From assembly GCA_945904955.1 (NCBI GenBank), contig CAMDPO010000002.1, positions 62,001 through 126,000 of the forward strand: DNA of 64,000 nt, in the 5' to 3' direction. The position numbers and the translations under genes were made by a program. Of this stretch, positions 8,568 to 16,486 are shown one piece after another. The stretch comes from Rhizobium sp. Q54. Its GTDB lineage: Bacteria; Pseudomonadota; Alphaproteobacteria; UBA2966; CAIVPW01. Below the pieces are notes generated by a model, which did no database searches, was not told the origin of the DNA, and saw only the letters and a list, made by a program, of their open reading frames with translations. Position 1 is the stretch's first letter. Every line of letters begins with the position of its first letter.

Positions 8568-9365
8568 ATGGACTTCACTGCAGCGGGAATGCGACGGGCC
8601 GCGCTTCTGGGCGCCATCGGCCTAGCCGCGGCCGTGGGTCTGACGGCGGCGACCCAGGCGGCCGTGACCATCCCGGTGCCGTGCGCGGGGCCCGCGGTGA
8701 CTTACCCGCCCGTGGACGAGGCGCCGGCAATCAACGTGCACTATTACGACGCCCTCGGGCCGCAATGGGCGCCCGCGGCGTGCGCCGGCTGGCGCACCGC
8801 CAAGGTCGCGTTCCTGATCACCACCGCCGGTAAGTTCCATCACGCCGGCGGCGTCGAGGAGATCGCCGCGCGTCTCGGCGCGATATCGAGCTACCACGAC
8901 ATCCTCTATTGGTCGCACCGGCGGCAAGAGTGGCGGCCGCTGATGCCCGAAGCGTTCGCCCTCGCCGGACCCGATCCGGAGAAGAAGCGCGACGACTTCA
9001 CCGCGGCGGAGATGCTCGGCGGCGATCCGCATTACTTCTGGCAGAGCGCCTCGGGCAAGTTCGCCTATCGCGTCCAGGTGCGCGAGGGCGACGCCAACCG
9101 CCTCGTCATCGAGATGGAGAACATCACCGGCTTCCAGATGCTGTTCCTGCCGGTGTTCCGGCCGGGCGACGCGCGCATGCTCTACTTCATCGAGAAGGAA
9201 GCAGGCGACGTGTGGCGGTACTACGCGATGATCGCCGTTTCGGGGCCGTTCAGCGGCATCCTGCGCAGCGGCCACGAGTCGTTCATCAACCGCGCCGGCG
9301 CCATCTACCGCTACTTCACCGGCATTCCGATGACGCAGGAGCCGCCGCCCATCAAAGGCGGCTGA
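8568..9365 (+). CDS. Secreted protein of unknown function
   Basis: A 265-residue protein with a signal peptide (RRAALLGAIGLAAAVGL, predicted cleavage after ATQA near residue 32). The mature part has two cysteines (VPCAG, AACAG) that could form a disulfide. It then has a globular region with EWRPLMPEAFAL, a segment YFWQSASGKFAYRVQVREG, ENITGFQMLFLP and a GHESFINRAGAIYRYF C-terminus. The length and lack of a membrane anchor suggest a periplasmic protein. I do not recognise the family with confidence. Translation could also begin at ATG 8589. It is divergent from the YhgE-like gene. Confidence 0.65.
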   Translation: MDFTAAGMRRAALLGAIGLAAAVGLTAATQAAVTIPVPCAGPAVTYPPVDEAPAINVHYYDALGPQWAPAACAGWRTAKVAFLITTAGKFHHAGGVEEIAARLGAISSYHDILYWSHRRQEWRPLMPEAFALAGPDPEKKRDDFTAAEMLGGDPHYFWQSASGKFAYRVQVREGDANRLVIEMENITGFQMLFLPVFRPGDARMLYFIEKEAGDVWRYYAMIAVSGPFSGILRSGHESFINRAGAIYRYFTGIPMTQEPPPIKGG

Positions 9366-9422
9366 AAGCGGAAGGGGCGGGCCCCGCGCGCGCCGCGCGC
9401 GAGGCGCATCACCCAAGTAGTT

Positions 9423-9471
9423 CCCGCCCGTTCGCAAAACGCGGAACGGGCGGGAATGACCCCGCCCGTTC
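9423..9471. repeat. Three-arm inverted repeat between convergent genes
   Basis: CCCGCCCGTTC (9423-9433) pairs with GAACGGGCGGG (9444-9454), and a second copy of the first arm follows at 9461-9471, so two alternative hairpins are possible. It sits between two convergent genes and may act as a terminator in both directions. No clear U-tract is present. Confidence 0.6.
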
Positions 9472-9497
9472 TGCTCGTACTGGTGACGAACGGCAGG

Positions 9498-9911
9498 CTA
9501 CATCGCCCGCCACCAGCCGATCACTGCACCCGCGATGACGAAGGTGACGAGACTGTTGCCGCCGTACACCCAGTACAGGGAGTTGGAACGACCCTCGAAG
9601 AGGACGTTCATGGCGACGGTAGCGAAGACGAGTAGCCAGACCAGCAGGCCGGCGATGATGCCGTCCTGGATGCCGGCGACGCCCGCCCAGCCGAGCACGG
9701 CGGCGAGCACCGTCATCTGCACGAGCGCGACGACGACGGCGGCGATATAGATGGATGGCTTGCCCGCGGCGCGCATCTCGGCTTCGGTCTTGCCGATGGC
9801 GGCCAGCCACGCCTTGCCGGCGACGGCCGGTAGGTACCAGACGAAGCCGATGATCATGGCGGCGATCGTAGCGACGAGGATGGCGACGTAGTTGACGTCC
9901 CAGTCAGGCAT
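9498..9911 (-). CDS. DUF1761-family small membrane protein
   Basis: A 137-residue protein with four predicted transmembrane segments: VAILVATIAAMIIGFVWYL, YIAAVVVALVQMTVLAA, IAGLLVWLLVFATVAMNVL and the C-terminal VTFVIAGAVIGWW. The FVWYLPAVAGKAW motif after helix 1 and the F-E-G-R-S loop before the last helix match the DUF1761 pattern. Function is unknown. ATG 9911 is chosen over GTG 9920 because GGGGGAG lies 8-9 nt upstream of the ATG and would abut the GTG. Confidence 0.75.
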   Translation of the reverse strand: MPDWDVNYVAILVATIAAMIIGFVWYLPAVAGKAWLAAIGKTEAEMRAAGKPSIYIAAVVVALVQMTVLAAVLGWAGVAGIQDGIIAGLLVWLLVFATVAMNVLFEGRSNSLYWVYGGNSLVTFVIAGAVIGWWRAM

Positions 9912-10105
9912 GGCCTGCACTCCCCCAAGCGGCCCTTGCGGGCCAATCCGCGACCATATCTTGCGCGCAATTGGGCGCGGAACACAAGTGCTAGGAGAGA
10001 ATTGGCGCTTGCGAGTGATGGGCTACCAGGTGTGGGCTTCAAGCGCTTCGTGGAAGAGCCTCAAGGGCGGCGCCCGTTTGGCCGCCTTCGCTGCGCTACG
10101 GCCGG

Positions 10106-10166
10106 CAGCCTTCGCGCTGGGCTTGCGTCTGGCCTGCCGAGCCGAAGCGCGTCAGCGCGAAGGCTG
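10106..10166. repeat. 14-bp perfect inverted repeat just downstream of the tRNA
   Basis: CAGCCTTCGCGCTG (10106-10119) and CAGCGCGAAGGCTG (10153-10166) are exact reverse complements separated by 33 bp. The right arm overlaps the tRNA CCA end by two bases. On the minus strand the structure follows the tRNA 3' end and could be part of a terminator or processing signal, or a dispersed palindromic repeat. Confidence 0.6.
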
Positions 10167-10241
10167 GTGGGCCCGGGAGGATTCGAACCTCCAACCAAGC
10201 GGTTATGAGCCGCCGGCTCTGACCAGTTGAGCTACAGGCCC
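10165..10241 (-). tRNA. tRNA with CAT anticodon, probably tRNA-Ile2 (lysidine type)
   Basis: 77 nt including encoded CCA. Acceptor GGGCCTG pairs with CGGGCCC. The D stem is GCTC/GAGC, the anticodon stem GGCGG/CCGCT with loop CTCATAA, and the T stem GGAGG/CCTCC with loop TTCGAAT. Anticodon CAT is shared by initiator Met, elongator Met and Ile2. It is not an initiator, because pair 1-72 is a normal G-C. Base pairs C4-G69 and C5-G68 are the TilS identity pairs known for tRNA-Ile2 in Escherichia coli, so Ile2, read as AUA after lysidine modification, is favoured over elongator Met. Confidence 0.93.
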
Positions 10242-10322
10242 GCCGGCGCGGACCCTATCACAAGGACACAGGCGCGGAACGACGGGGCGCGCATGCGCGC
10301 CGTCGTCGCCCTGCGTCGCAGT

Positions 10323-10454
10323 TCACTCGAACTTGGCGCCGCCCTCCGCTGTGTTGTCGCCCTTGGCGATGCCGTCGAGGGTGCGGCCGTCTTCGCCAAC
10401 ACCGACCATGGCGCCGAGCACGAGTCCAAGAGCAAGTCCCGAGGTACGACGCAT
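10323..10454 (-). CDS. Small exported or membrane peptide, 43 residues
   Basis: ATG 10454 is preceded by AAGGAGG at 7-8 nt, the strongest ribosome-binding site in this area, and the frame runs 43 residues to TGA. The peptide begins MRRTSGLALGLVLGAMVGV, a signal-peptide or single-helix pattern, followed by a polar tail ending GGAKFE. Upstream codons in the same frame are not protein-like. No family is recognised. A similar-sized lipoprotein lies just upstream on the same strand. Confidence 0.6.
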   Translation of the reverse strand: MRRTSGLALGLVLGAMVGVGEDGRTLDGIAKGDNTAEGGAKFE

Positions 10455-10557
10455 GGGCGCCTCCTTGTTGTGAGACGAATCTGCACAACAGGTGGGCGCG
10501 GAGCGCTGAAACCGTAGCGAGCAGATGGCGTAGCAGCCCTCCCGATTGGGGGAAGGC

Positions 10558-10590
10558 AAGCTCGGCCGCCCGGACGGGACGGCCGAGCTT
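10558..10590 (-). terminator. Hairpin after the small lipoprotein gene
   Basis: AAGCTCGGCC (10558-10567) pairs with GGCCGAGCTT (10581-10590) around a 13-nt GC-rich loop. It lies 17 nt past the stop of the small lipoprotein gene on the minus strand. No U-run follows, so intrinsic termination is uncertain. Confidence 0.6.
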
Positions 10591-10606
10591 GGGACTCAGC
10601 GGGGTA

Positions 10607-10804
10607 TCAGCACTTGGTCTCGGGGCCGACATCGACCGGATTGCCGTCCGTGTCGGTGGCGCAGTCCATGCCGGCTGTGCCCGGGTTGAGGTTCAACTGG
10701 CGCGGCACCGAATTGGCCGTCGGCGACGTGGCGAACATAGCGTTGGTGCAGCCCGCCAGAGTGGTAGCGGCGACGAGCAGTGTGGCGAGAAACAAGCGTT
10801 GCAT
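10607..10804 (-). CDS. Small lipoprotein, 65 residues
   Basis: ATG 10804 has AAGGAG about 10 nt upstream. The 65-residue product starts MQRLFLATLLVAATTLAGC, a classic lipoprotein signal with lipobox LAGC, so Cys19 would be lipidated. The 46-residue mature part has two further cysteines (MDCAT and the C-terminal residue), which could form a disulfide. Asp/Thr/Asn-rich sequence follows the anchor. No family is recognised. Confidence 0.7.
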   Translation of the reverse strand: MQRLFLATLLVAATTLAGCTNAMFATSPTANSVPRQLNLNPGTAGMDCATDTDGNPVDVGPETKC

Positions 10805-11065
10805 GAACTGACGCTCCTTGGTTGGCGTTGTGGTGCGCTCTCTGCCAGCGCACGTCGTCACCCGAAGCGTCCGTCATCGGGAACCGGCAATGTAACGCCC
10901 ATGACCCGCGGAGCCGTCGGTCACTTCGACTCACGATGCCGCGAGGCGACACACGCCGTTACGAATGTGGGTGTCCTCTGCAATCATCGCGACGGTTCAC
11001 AATGTTAAGTTTTGTGAGTGGCCCGTGCGGGCCATCTCGTGATGACCAAACGCGGAGGACCATTG

Positions 11066-11713
11066 ATGAACCACGCTTGGACTCGCCGCGCCTTCGCCGC
11101 GGGAGTGGTCGGTGGCGGCGCGATCGTGCTGACGATGCCGTTGCTGGCGCGCGCCCAGCAGGCGGGTGCGGCGCTCACCTATCCGTTCCCGGCGGTGCCG
11201 CGGAACCTCGGTCTCACGTTGGCACCGACGCCGTCGTGCAGCACGGCGACCGAGGCGCAGACCGAGGGGCCGTTCTACTCACCGCGCACGCCCGAGCGCA
11301 TCAGCCTGATCGAGGGCGCCTCTCGCGCGCGCACGCTCGTGCTCGAAGGCCTTGTGATGACGCCCGACTGCAAGCCGGTCGCCAACGCGGCCATCGACTT
11401 CTGGCACTGCGACGACGAAGGCGTCTACGACACGCGCGGCATGCGCTATCGCGGCCACCAGTTCACCGACGCCAACGGCGTCTACCGGCTGGAGACCATC
11501 CGGCCGCCGCAGTACCCGGGACGCACGCCGCACATCCACGCCAAGCTGCAGGGCGAGCGCACGCGCATCCTGACCACCCAGATCTACTTCCCAGACGAGC
11601 CGGTCGCCAACGCGCGCGACGGCATCTTCCGCCCGAGCCTCCTGATCGCCCAGCAGACGGCGCCGGATGGCTCGGTCCTAGGGCGTTTCGACTTCGTTCT
11701 TACATCCGTATAG
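11066..11713 (+). CDS. Tat-exported intradiol ring-cleavage dioxygenase-like protein
   Basis: A 215-residue protein. A twin-arginine signal (TRRAFAAG, then a hydrophobic stretch ending in ARA) predicts folded export. The body has the protocatechuate/catechol dioxygenase layout: EGPFYSP, IDFWHCDDEGVYD, then QYPGRTPHIHAKL. The family binds non-haem Fe(III) with two Tyr and two His. Here they would be Tyr of GVYD, Tyr of QYPG and the two His of HIH. It presumably cleaves a catecholic ring, but its substrate is unknown and it stands alone without other aromatic-degradation genes. GGAGG lies 7 nt before the chosen ATG. Upstream ATGs lack such a site. Confidence 0.85.
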   Translation: MNHAWTRRAFAAGVVGGGAIVLTMPLLARAQQAGAALTYPFPAVPRNLGLTLAPTPSCSTATEAQTEGPFYSPRTPERISLIEGASRARTLVLEGLVMTPDCKPVANAAIDFWHCDDEGVYDTRGMRYRGHQFTDANGVYRLETIRPPQYPGRTPHIHAKLQGERTRILTTQIYFPDEPVANARDGIFRPSLLIAQQTAPDGSVLGRFDFVLTSV

Positions 11714-11752
11714 GCAGTGACTTAAGGCGTTGACGGTGCTACCGATTTGGGC

Positions 11753-12127
11753 GTGACCGGTCAGCATATCCTCGTGGCCGAAGACGAGGGCCTCATCGCC
11801 ATGGACATCGCGTTCATGCTGGAGCGGCTTGGCTTCCATGTCATCGGGCCGGTGGCCGAGGTGGACGAAGTCCTTCAGGCCGCGAAGCAACTCGGCCAAA
11901 TCGACTGCGCGCTGCTCGACGTCAACTTGCGCGGCCGCAAGGTGTTCACCGCCCTGCCCGCTCTGCTCGATCGCGGCATACCGGTGTTCCTGGCCTCCGG
12001 CTACGACGGCGACTCGTTCTTCCCGGAGGCCTACCGCACGCTGCCGCGCATCTCCAAGCCGTTCAACGAGGAGATGCTGCGCCGCATCGTGCTCGGCGGC
12101 CGGCAACAAAAGCTGGCGTCCGCCTAA
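11753..12127 (+). CDS. Single-domain response regulator receiver
   Basis: About 124 residues, consisting only of a receiver domain. It has acidic residues in VAEDEG, the predicted phospho-acceptor Asp in ALLDVNL, the Thr/Ser-position segment FLASGYDG and the conserved Lys in ISKPF. There is no output domain. Start codons are weak: GTG 11753 or TTG 11747. It is convergent with the HWE histidine kinase gene and overlaps its 3' end by 4 nt, so the two probably form a phosphorelay pair. HWE kinases are often paired with such stand-alone receivers. Confidence 0.85.
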   Translation: MTGQHILVAEDEGLIAMDIAFMLERLGFHVIGPVAEVDEVLQAAKQLGQIDCALLDVNLRGRKVFTALPALLDRGIPVFLASGYDGDSFFPEAYRTLPRISKPFNEEMLRRIVLGGRQQKLASA

Positions 12128-13638
12128 CCGGCTTCCACCGTTGCCAGCAAGTTGCGCCGTTCCGAGATCGGAAAGCGCAGCGTGCACGTGAGCCCTTCCG
12201 GCTTGAAGTCGAGGTGCGCGTTGCCGTCGAGGTCGTAGGCGCCGAGGCGGCTGATCAGCTTGGTGCCGAAGCCGGTCGCCGGGCGCGCCGCGACCGGCGG
12301 TCCGCCGAGCTCCGTCCAGGTGATGGCGACGCACGGCAGGCCGGCGTCCTCCGTCAGCACCCAGTTCACCTCGAGCCGCCCGGTCTTGGCGGAGAGCGCA
12401 CCGTATTTGACCGCATTGGTCGTGAGCTCGTGCAGCGTCATCGCCAGCGGCACGACGATTTGGGTCGGCAGCAGCACCTCCGGTCCGGCCGTGGTGACAC
12501 GGTCGGCACCAAGCCCGCGATAGGGCGCGAGGCTTTCCGCCACGAGGTGGCTGAGCCGCGTGTCGGCCCAGCGCTGCATGGTGAGGATGTCGTGGGCAAG
12601 CGCCAGCGCGCGCAGGCGGCCGTCGAACGCGCCCTTGAACGCGGTGAGCGACGCCGAGTTGGTGATGGTCTGCGAAGCCACCGAGCGCACGATCGCCAGG
12701 ATGTTCTTGACGCGATGGTTGAGCTCGGCGACGAGCATCGCCTGATGTTCCTCGCCACGCTTGCGCTCGGTGATGTCGGTGAGCGTGACCGTGCAACCCA
12801 TCGGGTTGCCGCCGGAGTCGGTGAGCGGGCCGGCACTCAGCAAGAAGTGGCGGTCCTTGAGGGCACGGTGGCCGATCGTCACCTCGATCCCCTGCAAGCA
12901 CGCCGGCTTGTTGCCCGCCGGCGCAATGCCGGTGACGACCTCCAGCAGCGCTTCGTGATCGGACGGCAGCAGGTCGAGCGGGAAGACATCGTGGAATGGC
13001 CGCCCCGCCGCGGCGGAGCCGGACAGGCGCTCGGCCGCGCGGCTGAGGTGGGTGATGCGACCGGTGGTGTCGCACACGACGACCGCCTCGGTGGCTTGCT
13101 CGAGCAGCGAACGCGCAAAGCGCTCAGCGGAAGCCAACTCCTCGGTGTGCAGGCGCGCGGTGAGGTCGGTGACGGTGACCAAGAGCGTCGGCTCGTCGCC
13201 TGTGTCGAGCGGTCCCGCCCACACCAGCGCCGGAAGGAGCGAGCGGCCGGAGCGCACGAACGTCATCTCGCGGTGCAAGGGTTGATGCACTGCCTCCTGT
13301 AAGAGCTGCTCGACGCTGTCGTGGCGGCCCGCCGGCACCCACGAGAGGAGCGAGCGCCCGACCACCTGCTCAAGGGGAGTCTCGGTGAGCTCGGCGAAGC
13401 GTCGGTTGCAGTAGAGCACCGTGCCGTCGGCCGCGACCGTGAGCGCGCCGTCGTTCATGCGCTCGACCAGCATGCGGTAAGGGTCCTGAGCTCCCTGCAG
13501 AGTGAAGACCTGCGGGCCGCTGGGGCCTGCGACAACCAGGGCATCGACGTCGCCCCGGCGAATCGCTTCTAGCGTGCCCTCCACCTCGGCGAGGCGTTGG
13601 CGCAGGGCCTCGACTTCGCCTTCGGCCGCGGTGGTCAT
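12124..13638 (-). CDS. PAS-domain HWE-family sensor histidine kinase in the kai cluster
   Basis: A 504-residue soluble kinase. An N-terminal coiled segment (residues 5-30) is followed by PAS 1 (about 50-165), PAS 2 (about 170-290), a dimerisation/phospho-acceptor region with His308 in ELNHRVKN and an HWE ATPase domain. The diagnostic residues are His403 in the N-box HELTTNAVKYG and Trp441-Thr-Glu443. No membrane segment is present, so it senses a cytoplasmic signal. It is the last gene of the kaiC-kaiB-kaiB operon, with its ATG overlapping the kaiB stop (ATGA). This position fits a clock-output or clock-input kinase. Confidence 0.9.
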   Translation of the reverse strand: MTTAAEGEVEALRQRLAEVEGTLEAIRRGDVDALVVAGPSGPQVFTLQGAQDPYRMLVERMNDGALTVAADGTVLYCNRRFAELTETPLEQVVGRSLLSWVPAGRHDSVEQLLQEAVHQPLHREMTFVRSGRSLLPALVWAGPLDTGDEPTLLVTVTDLTARLHTEELASAERFARSLLEQATEAVVVCDTTGRITHLSRAAERLSGSAAAGRPFHDVFPLDLLPSDHEALLEVVTGIAPAGNKPACLQGIEVTIGHRALKDRHFLLSAGPLTDSGGNPMGCTVTLTDITERKRGEEHQAMLVAELNHRVKNILAIVRSVASQTITNSASLTAFKGAFDGRLRALALAHDILTMQRWADTRLSHLVAESLAPYRGLGADRVTTAGPEVLLPTQIVVPLAMTLHELTTNAVKYGALSAKTGRLEVNWVLTEDAGLPCVAITWTELGGPPVAARPATGFGTKLISRLGAYDLDGNAHLDFKPEGLTCTLRFPISERRNLLATVEAG

Positions 13639-13976
13639 TCTGCGGGCGACTCGTTGAGGCCAAGGCCGGCAAGCACGCGCACCGTGTCCGACATGTCACC
13701 GACGAGGCGGCGCATGGGCAGCGGCAAGAGCTTGACCAGGGTTGGCGCCGCGACGAGCTGCTGCTCGGCGGCGAGCTCGGGCTGCTGATAGACGTCGATG
13801 ACCTCCAGGTTGTAGTGGCCGGGGAGGTGCTGGTCGCAAAGCTTGGTGACGTTCTGGACCGCGCGCACGGACTTGGGCGTGTGCCCCGTCACGTACAGGC
13901 GCAGGACGAAGTCGCCGTCGGGGGCAGCCTTGTCGATCATCGGCGTGGGCTCCGCGGCTTCATCGGGCTTAGCCAT
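13635..13976 (-). CDS. kaiB: KaiB-family protein, second copy
   Basis: A 113-residue thioredoxin-like KaiB protein. The core starts [20 protein letters not shown], followed by [24 protein letters not shown] and [20 protein letters not shown], all in KaiB order. It carries a 26-residue acidic and proline-rich N-terminal extension that the first copy lacks. KaiB binds phosphorylated KaiC and slows or resets its cycle. The start at ATG 13976 overlaps the end of the upstream kaiB by 8 nt, and the stop overlaps the kinase start. The two copies are clearly paralogous but well diverged, so this is not a recent duplication. Confidence 0.92.
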   Translation of the reverse strand: MAKPDEAAEPTPMIDKAAPDGDFVLRLYVTGHTPKSVRAVQNVTKLCDQHLPGHYNLEVIDVYQQPELAAEQQLVAAPTLVKLLPLPMRRLVGDMSDTVRVLAGLGLNESPAE

Positions 13977-14283
13977 TAGCGCCGTCGGCGTCGAGCAGCA
14001 GGTCGAGGCCGAGCAGCACGCGATCGGTGTTCGACAGGTCGCCAATGATGCGCTTGATCGGGGGCGGCAGACTGCGCACGAGGGTCGGCACTGCGACGAT
14101 CTCGTCGCGTTGGGCGAGCGCCGGGTTCACGGAGAGGTCAACGATCTGCACCTCGTAGGGCTGCGGCAGCTGCTCACAAAGCTTCTTCAGGTTGCGGATC
14201 GCGGCCACCGATTTGGGCGACTGGCCGGCGACGTAGAGACGCAGCGTGTACGCGGCGACTTCGCTGGTGATTGGACTGCTCAT
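13969..14283 (-). CDS. kaiB: KaiB-family protein, first copy
   Basis: A 104-residue KaiB. It has [20 protein letters not shown] at the first strand and helix, then [24 protein letters not shown] and [20 protein letters not shown]. Length and motif spacing match typical KaiB (about 100 residues). It follows kaiC by 24 nt and overlaps the second kaiB, giving one transcript kaiC-kaiB-kaiB-kinase. Confidence 0.93.
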   Translation of the reverse strand: MSSPITSEVAAYTLRLYVAGQSPKSVAAIRNLKKLCEQLPQPYEVQIVDLSVNPALAQRDEIVAVPTLVRSLPPPIKRIIGDLSNTDRVLLGLDLLLDADGANG

Positions 14284-14307
14284 GACCTGTCCTAAATGCG
14301 CATCGGT

Positions 14308-16026
14308 CTAGGCGGGGGCGCGCTTGCGCTCCGTGCCCCGTTGCTTCCCCATCTTCGTGCGGTTGTCGACGATGCGAGTCTCGCGCGTAGTGCCCTCCGA
14401 CTTGAGCAACCGCAGCTCCGCTTCCCTCTCGGCCAGCTGCGCGGCGAGCTCGTCGATCTGGCCCGTGATCTGGCGGCGTACCCGTTCGAACTCACGCGTC
14501 TTGTGCTCCAGCTCCTGGCCGCGCGACGTGCGCTCGGCCTCATCGCGCGCTTCCTGCTGCAGGCGCGCCGTACCGGTGAGCACGCCTTCCGGTCCCACAT
14601 ACATGTCGCGCAGGCGCACGCCATCGTTGGTGATGTGGAACTCGCGCACTTGGTTGGAGTGCGCCATGCCGCGCGACTTGATCAGATAGAGCTGGCGGTT
14701 GTGCTCGCCGTTGGCCTCGCGGTTGTAGAGCAGGAGCCACGTGTCGATCAGCGACGAGACCTGGATGTCGGTTAGCGCGTTTTCGACGTTGCCGTGGGTG
14801 AGATTGGACATGACCGCGGTGACGCCGCGCGCCTTGAGGAAGTCGATGAGACGCAGCACCATGGCGTGGACGTCGCCGGTGGTGCCGGCGGCGAGCAGGC
14901 TCGACAGCGGATCGACAACCACGGCCGCCGGCTCGATCTCCTCGACCTCGCGATGCATGCGGGCGAGGTGCGTCTCGAGGCCGTATAGGCTCGGCCGGTT
15001 GGCGAGGAAGCGGAGCGTGCCCTTGTCCACCGCGGGCTGAAGGTCGAGCCCGATCGAGCGCATGTTGCGGATGATCTGCTGGGGCGACTCCTCGAGGGCG
15101 AAGAAGATGACGCGCTCGCCGCGCTGGGCAGCCGCCAAAGCGAAATGCGCGCCGGCGCTGGTCTTGCCCGCGCCCGCCATGCCCGAGACGAGCACGGTCG
15201 AGCCGCGGAAGTAGCCGCCACCGAGCATCTGATCGAGGTCCGGGATCCCCGACGAGATGCGCTCGTCGCTGACGTCGTGGTTGAGGCCGGTGGAGGTGAC
15301 GGGCAGGACGGAAATGCCCTGGTCGTCGATGAGGAACGGGTACTCGTTGCTGCCATGCGACGAGCCGCGGTACTTGACGACGCGCAACCGCCGCGTGACG
15401 AGCTGATCGGTGACGCGGTTGTCGAGCAGGATGACGCAGTCCGAGACGTACTCTTCGAGACCCTGGCGCGTCAGCGCACCGTCGCCGCGCTCGCCGGTGA
15501 TGACGGCGGTGACGCCCTTGTCCTTCAGCCATTCGAACAGGCGGCGCAGCTCGGAGCGCAGGATCGCGGTGTTGCTGAGGCCGCTGAACAGCGACTCGAT
15601 GGTATCGAGCACGACGCGCTTGGCGCCGATCGAATCGATGGCGTGGCCGAGGCGGATGAACAGGCCCTCGAGATCGTACTCGCCGGTCTCCTCGATCTCA
15701 CCGCGATCGATGCGCACGTGGTCGATCTTGAGCTTGCCGCTATCGATGAGGTCGCCGAGGTCGTAGCCGAGCGAGGCGACGTTGTTGACCAAGTCGCCGG
15801 CGCGCTCCTCAAATGACATGAAGACGCCGGGCTCGCCGTACTTCACCGCGCCGTTGCGCAGGAAGGTGACGGCGAACAGCGTCTTGCCGCAGCCGGCGGC
15901 CCCGCAGATGAGCGTCGGGCGGCCTGCGGGCAGGCCGCCGTTGGTCAGCTCATCGAGGCCTTTGATGCCGGTCGGCGCCTTGGCAATGCCCTGCGCCGCT
16001 ACGGCTCTGCTTCCTTGTGGCTTCAT
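14308..16026 (-). CDS. kaiC: KaiC double-domain ATPase (KaiC2-like)
   Basis: A 572-residue RecA-type protein with two KaiC domains. CI has Walker A GAAGCGKT (42-49) and the catalytic glutamates in SFEERAG (73-74). CII has GMAGAGKT (282-289) and ALEESPQQ (312-313). At the CII position where cyanobacterial KaiC carries the Ser431/Thr432 phosphorylation pair, this protein has Ser424-Ser425, as reported for KaiC2-type proteins. After residue 485 a charged coiled-coil tail of about 85 residues follows. KaiC is the ATPase/autokinase core of circadian or proto-circadian timers. The start at ATG 16026 (MKPQGSR) is preferred over the longer frame. Confidence 0.94.
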   Translation of the reverse strand: MKPQGSRAVAAQGIAKAPTGIKGLDELTNGGLPAGRPTLICGAAGCGKTLFAVTFLRNGAVKYGEPGVFMSFEERAGDLVNNVASLGYDLGDLIDSGKLKIDHVRIDRGEIEETGEYDLEGLFIRLGHAIDSIGAKRVVLDTIESLFSGLSNTAILRSELRRLFEWLKDKGVTAVITGERGDGALTRQGLEEYVSDCVILLDNRVTDQLVTRRLRVVKYRGSSHGSNEYPFLIDDQGISVLPVTSTGLNHDVSDERISSGIPDLDQMLGGGYFRGSTVLVSGMAGAGKTSAGAHFALAAAQRGERVIFFALEESPQQIIRNMRSIGLDLQPAVDKGTLRFLANRPSLYGLETHLARMHREVEEIEPAAVVVDPLSSLLAAGTTGDVHAMVLRLIDFLKARGVTAVMSNLTHGNVENALTDIQVSSLIDTWLLLYNREANGEHNRQLYLIKSRGMAHSNQVREFHITNDGVRLRDMYVGPEGVLTGTARLQQEARDEAERTSRGQELEHKTREFERVRRQITGQIDELAAQLAEREAELRLLKSEGTTRETRIVDNRTKMGKQRGTERKRAPA

Positions 16027-16272
16027 GATCCTTCTGTCGCGGAATCCACGCGCCGGCGGCGCGCCGTCAGTCAGCTCCGCAGCGAACTTATCGGGCGGAC
16101 CCTTTGCACGTCCCGTCCCGACAGCGGAGCGCAGCATCGGTTCCATTCCCGATTGACAAGGACGCCGCGCCCCCAATCCGCGGCCCGGTGCCTGTGATTG
16201 GTCGGCGGACCGTTGCTAGCGTCGGCCGCTTTTCTGACTCGCGGCGCGCACTGCTCGGCTAGGCTTCGCGAC

Positions 16273-16486
16273 ATGGCGGAGAAATCACAGCGCTTTCGGG
16301 ACCGCGCGTCGCAGCTGCGCTACACCGCCGGGAACGACAAGGATCCGGTCCAGAAGGCGAAGCTCACTGAGCTCGCCGTCCAGTGGAGACGCTGGCAAAC
16401 GAGGCCGAGGAGCTGGAAAGCCAGCAGCGCGTGACGCTCAAGCCGTTGGCACCGCTGACGCCGAAGCGCACGACCGAGCCGACCAA
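16273..16486 (+). pseudogene. Small helical protein gene with an apparent frameshift
   Basis: From ATG 16273 the frame reads MAEKSQRFRDRASQLRYTAG and on through KLTELAVQW. At about 16387 protein-like sequence jumps to the +1 frame (ETLANEAEELESQQR). Joined, the product resembles short alphaproteobacterial helical proteins of the pattern RFRDRAxELR...LAxxYExLAxxAE. One missing G after TGG would explain the break. In the uncorrected frame the product is 53 residues ending in an unrelated tail. Function is unknown. The 3' limit is approximate. Confidence 0.5.

Noticed and set aside
9936-10230. Short plus-strand frames ending in a GGFEPP-like sequence
   Set aside because: The C-terminal motif is the well-known artefact of translating a tRNA in antisense; the tRNA is at 10165-10241.
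11000-16300. A kaiA gene near kaiBC
   Set aside because: No open frame with KaiA-like helical bundle or receiver-like N-terminus was found in the surrounding region.
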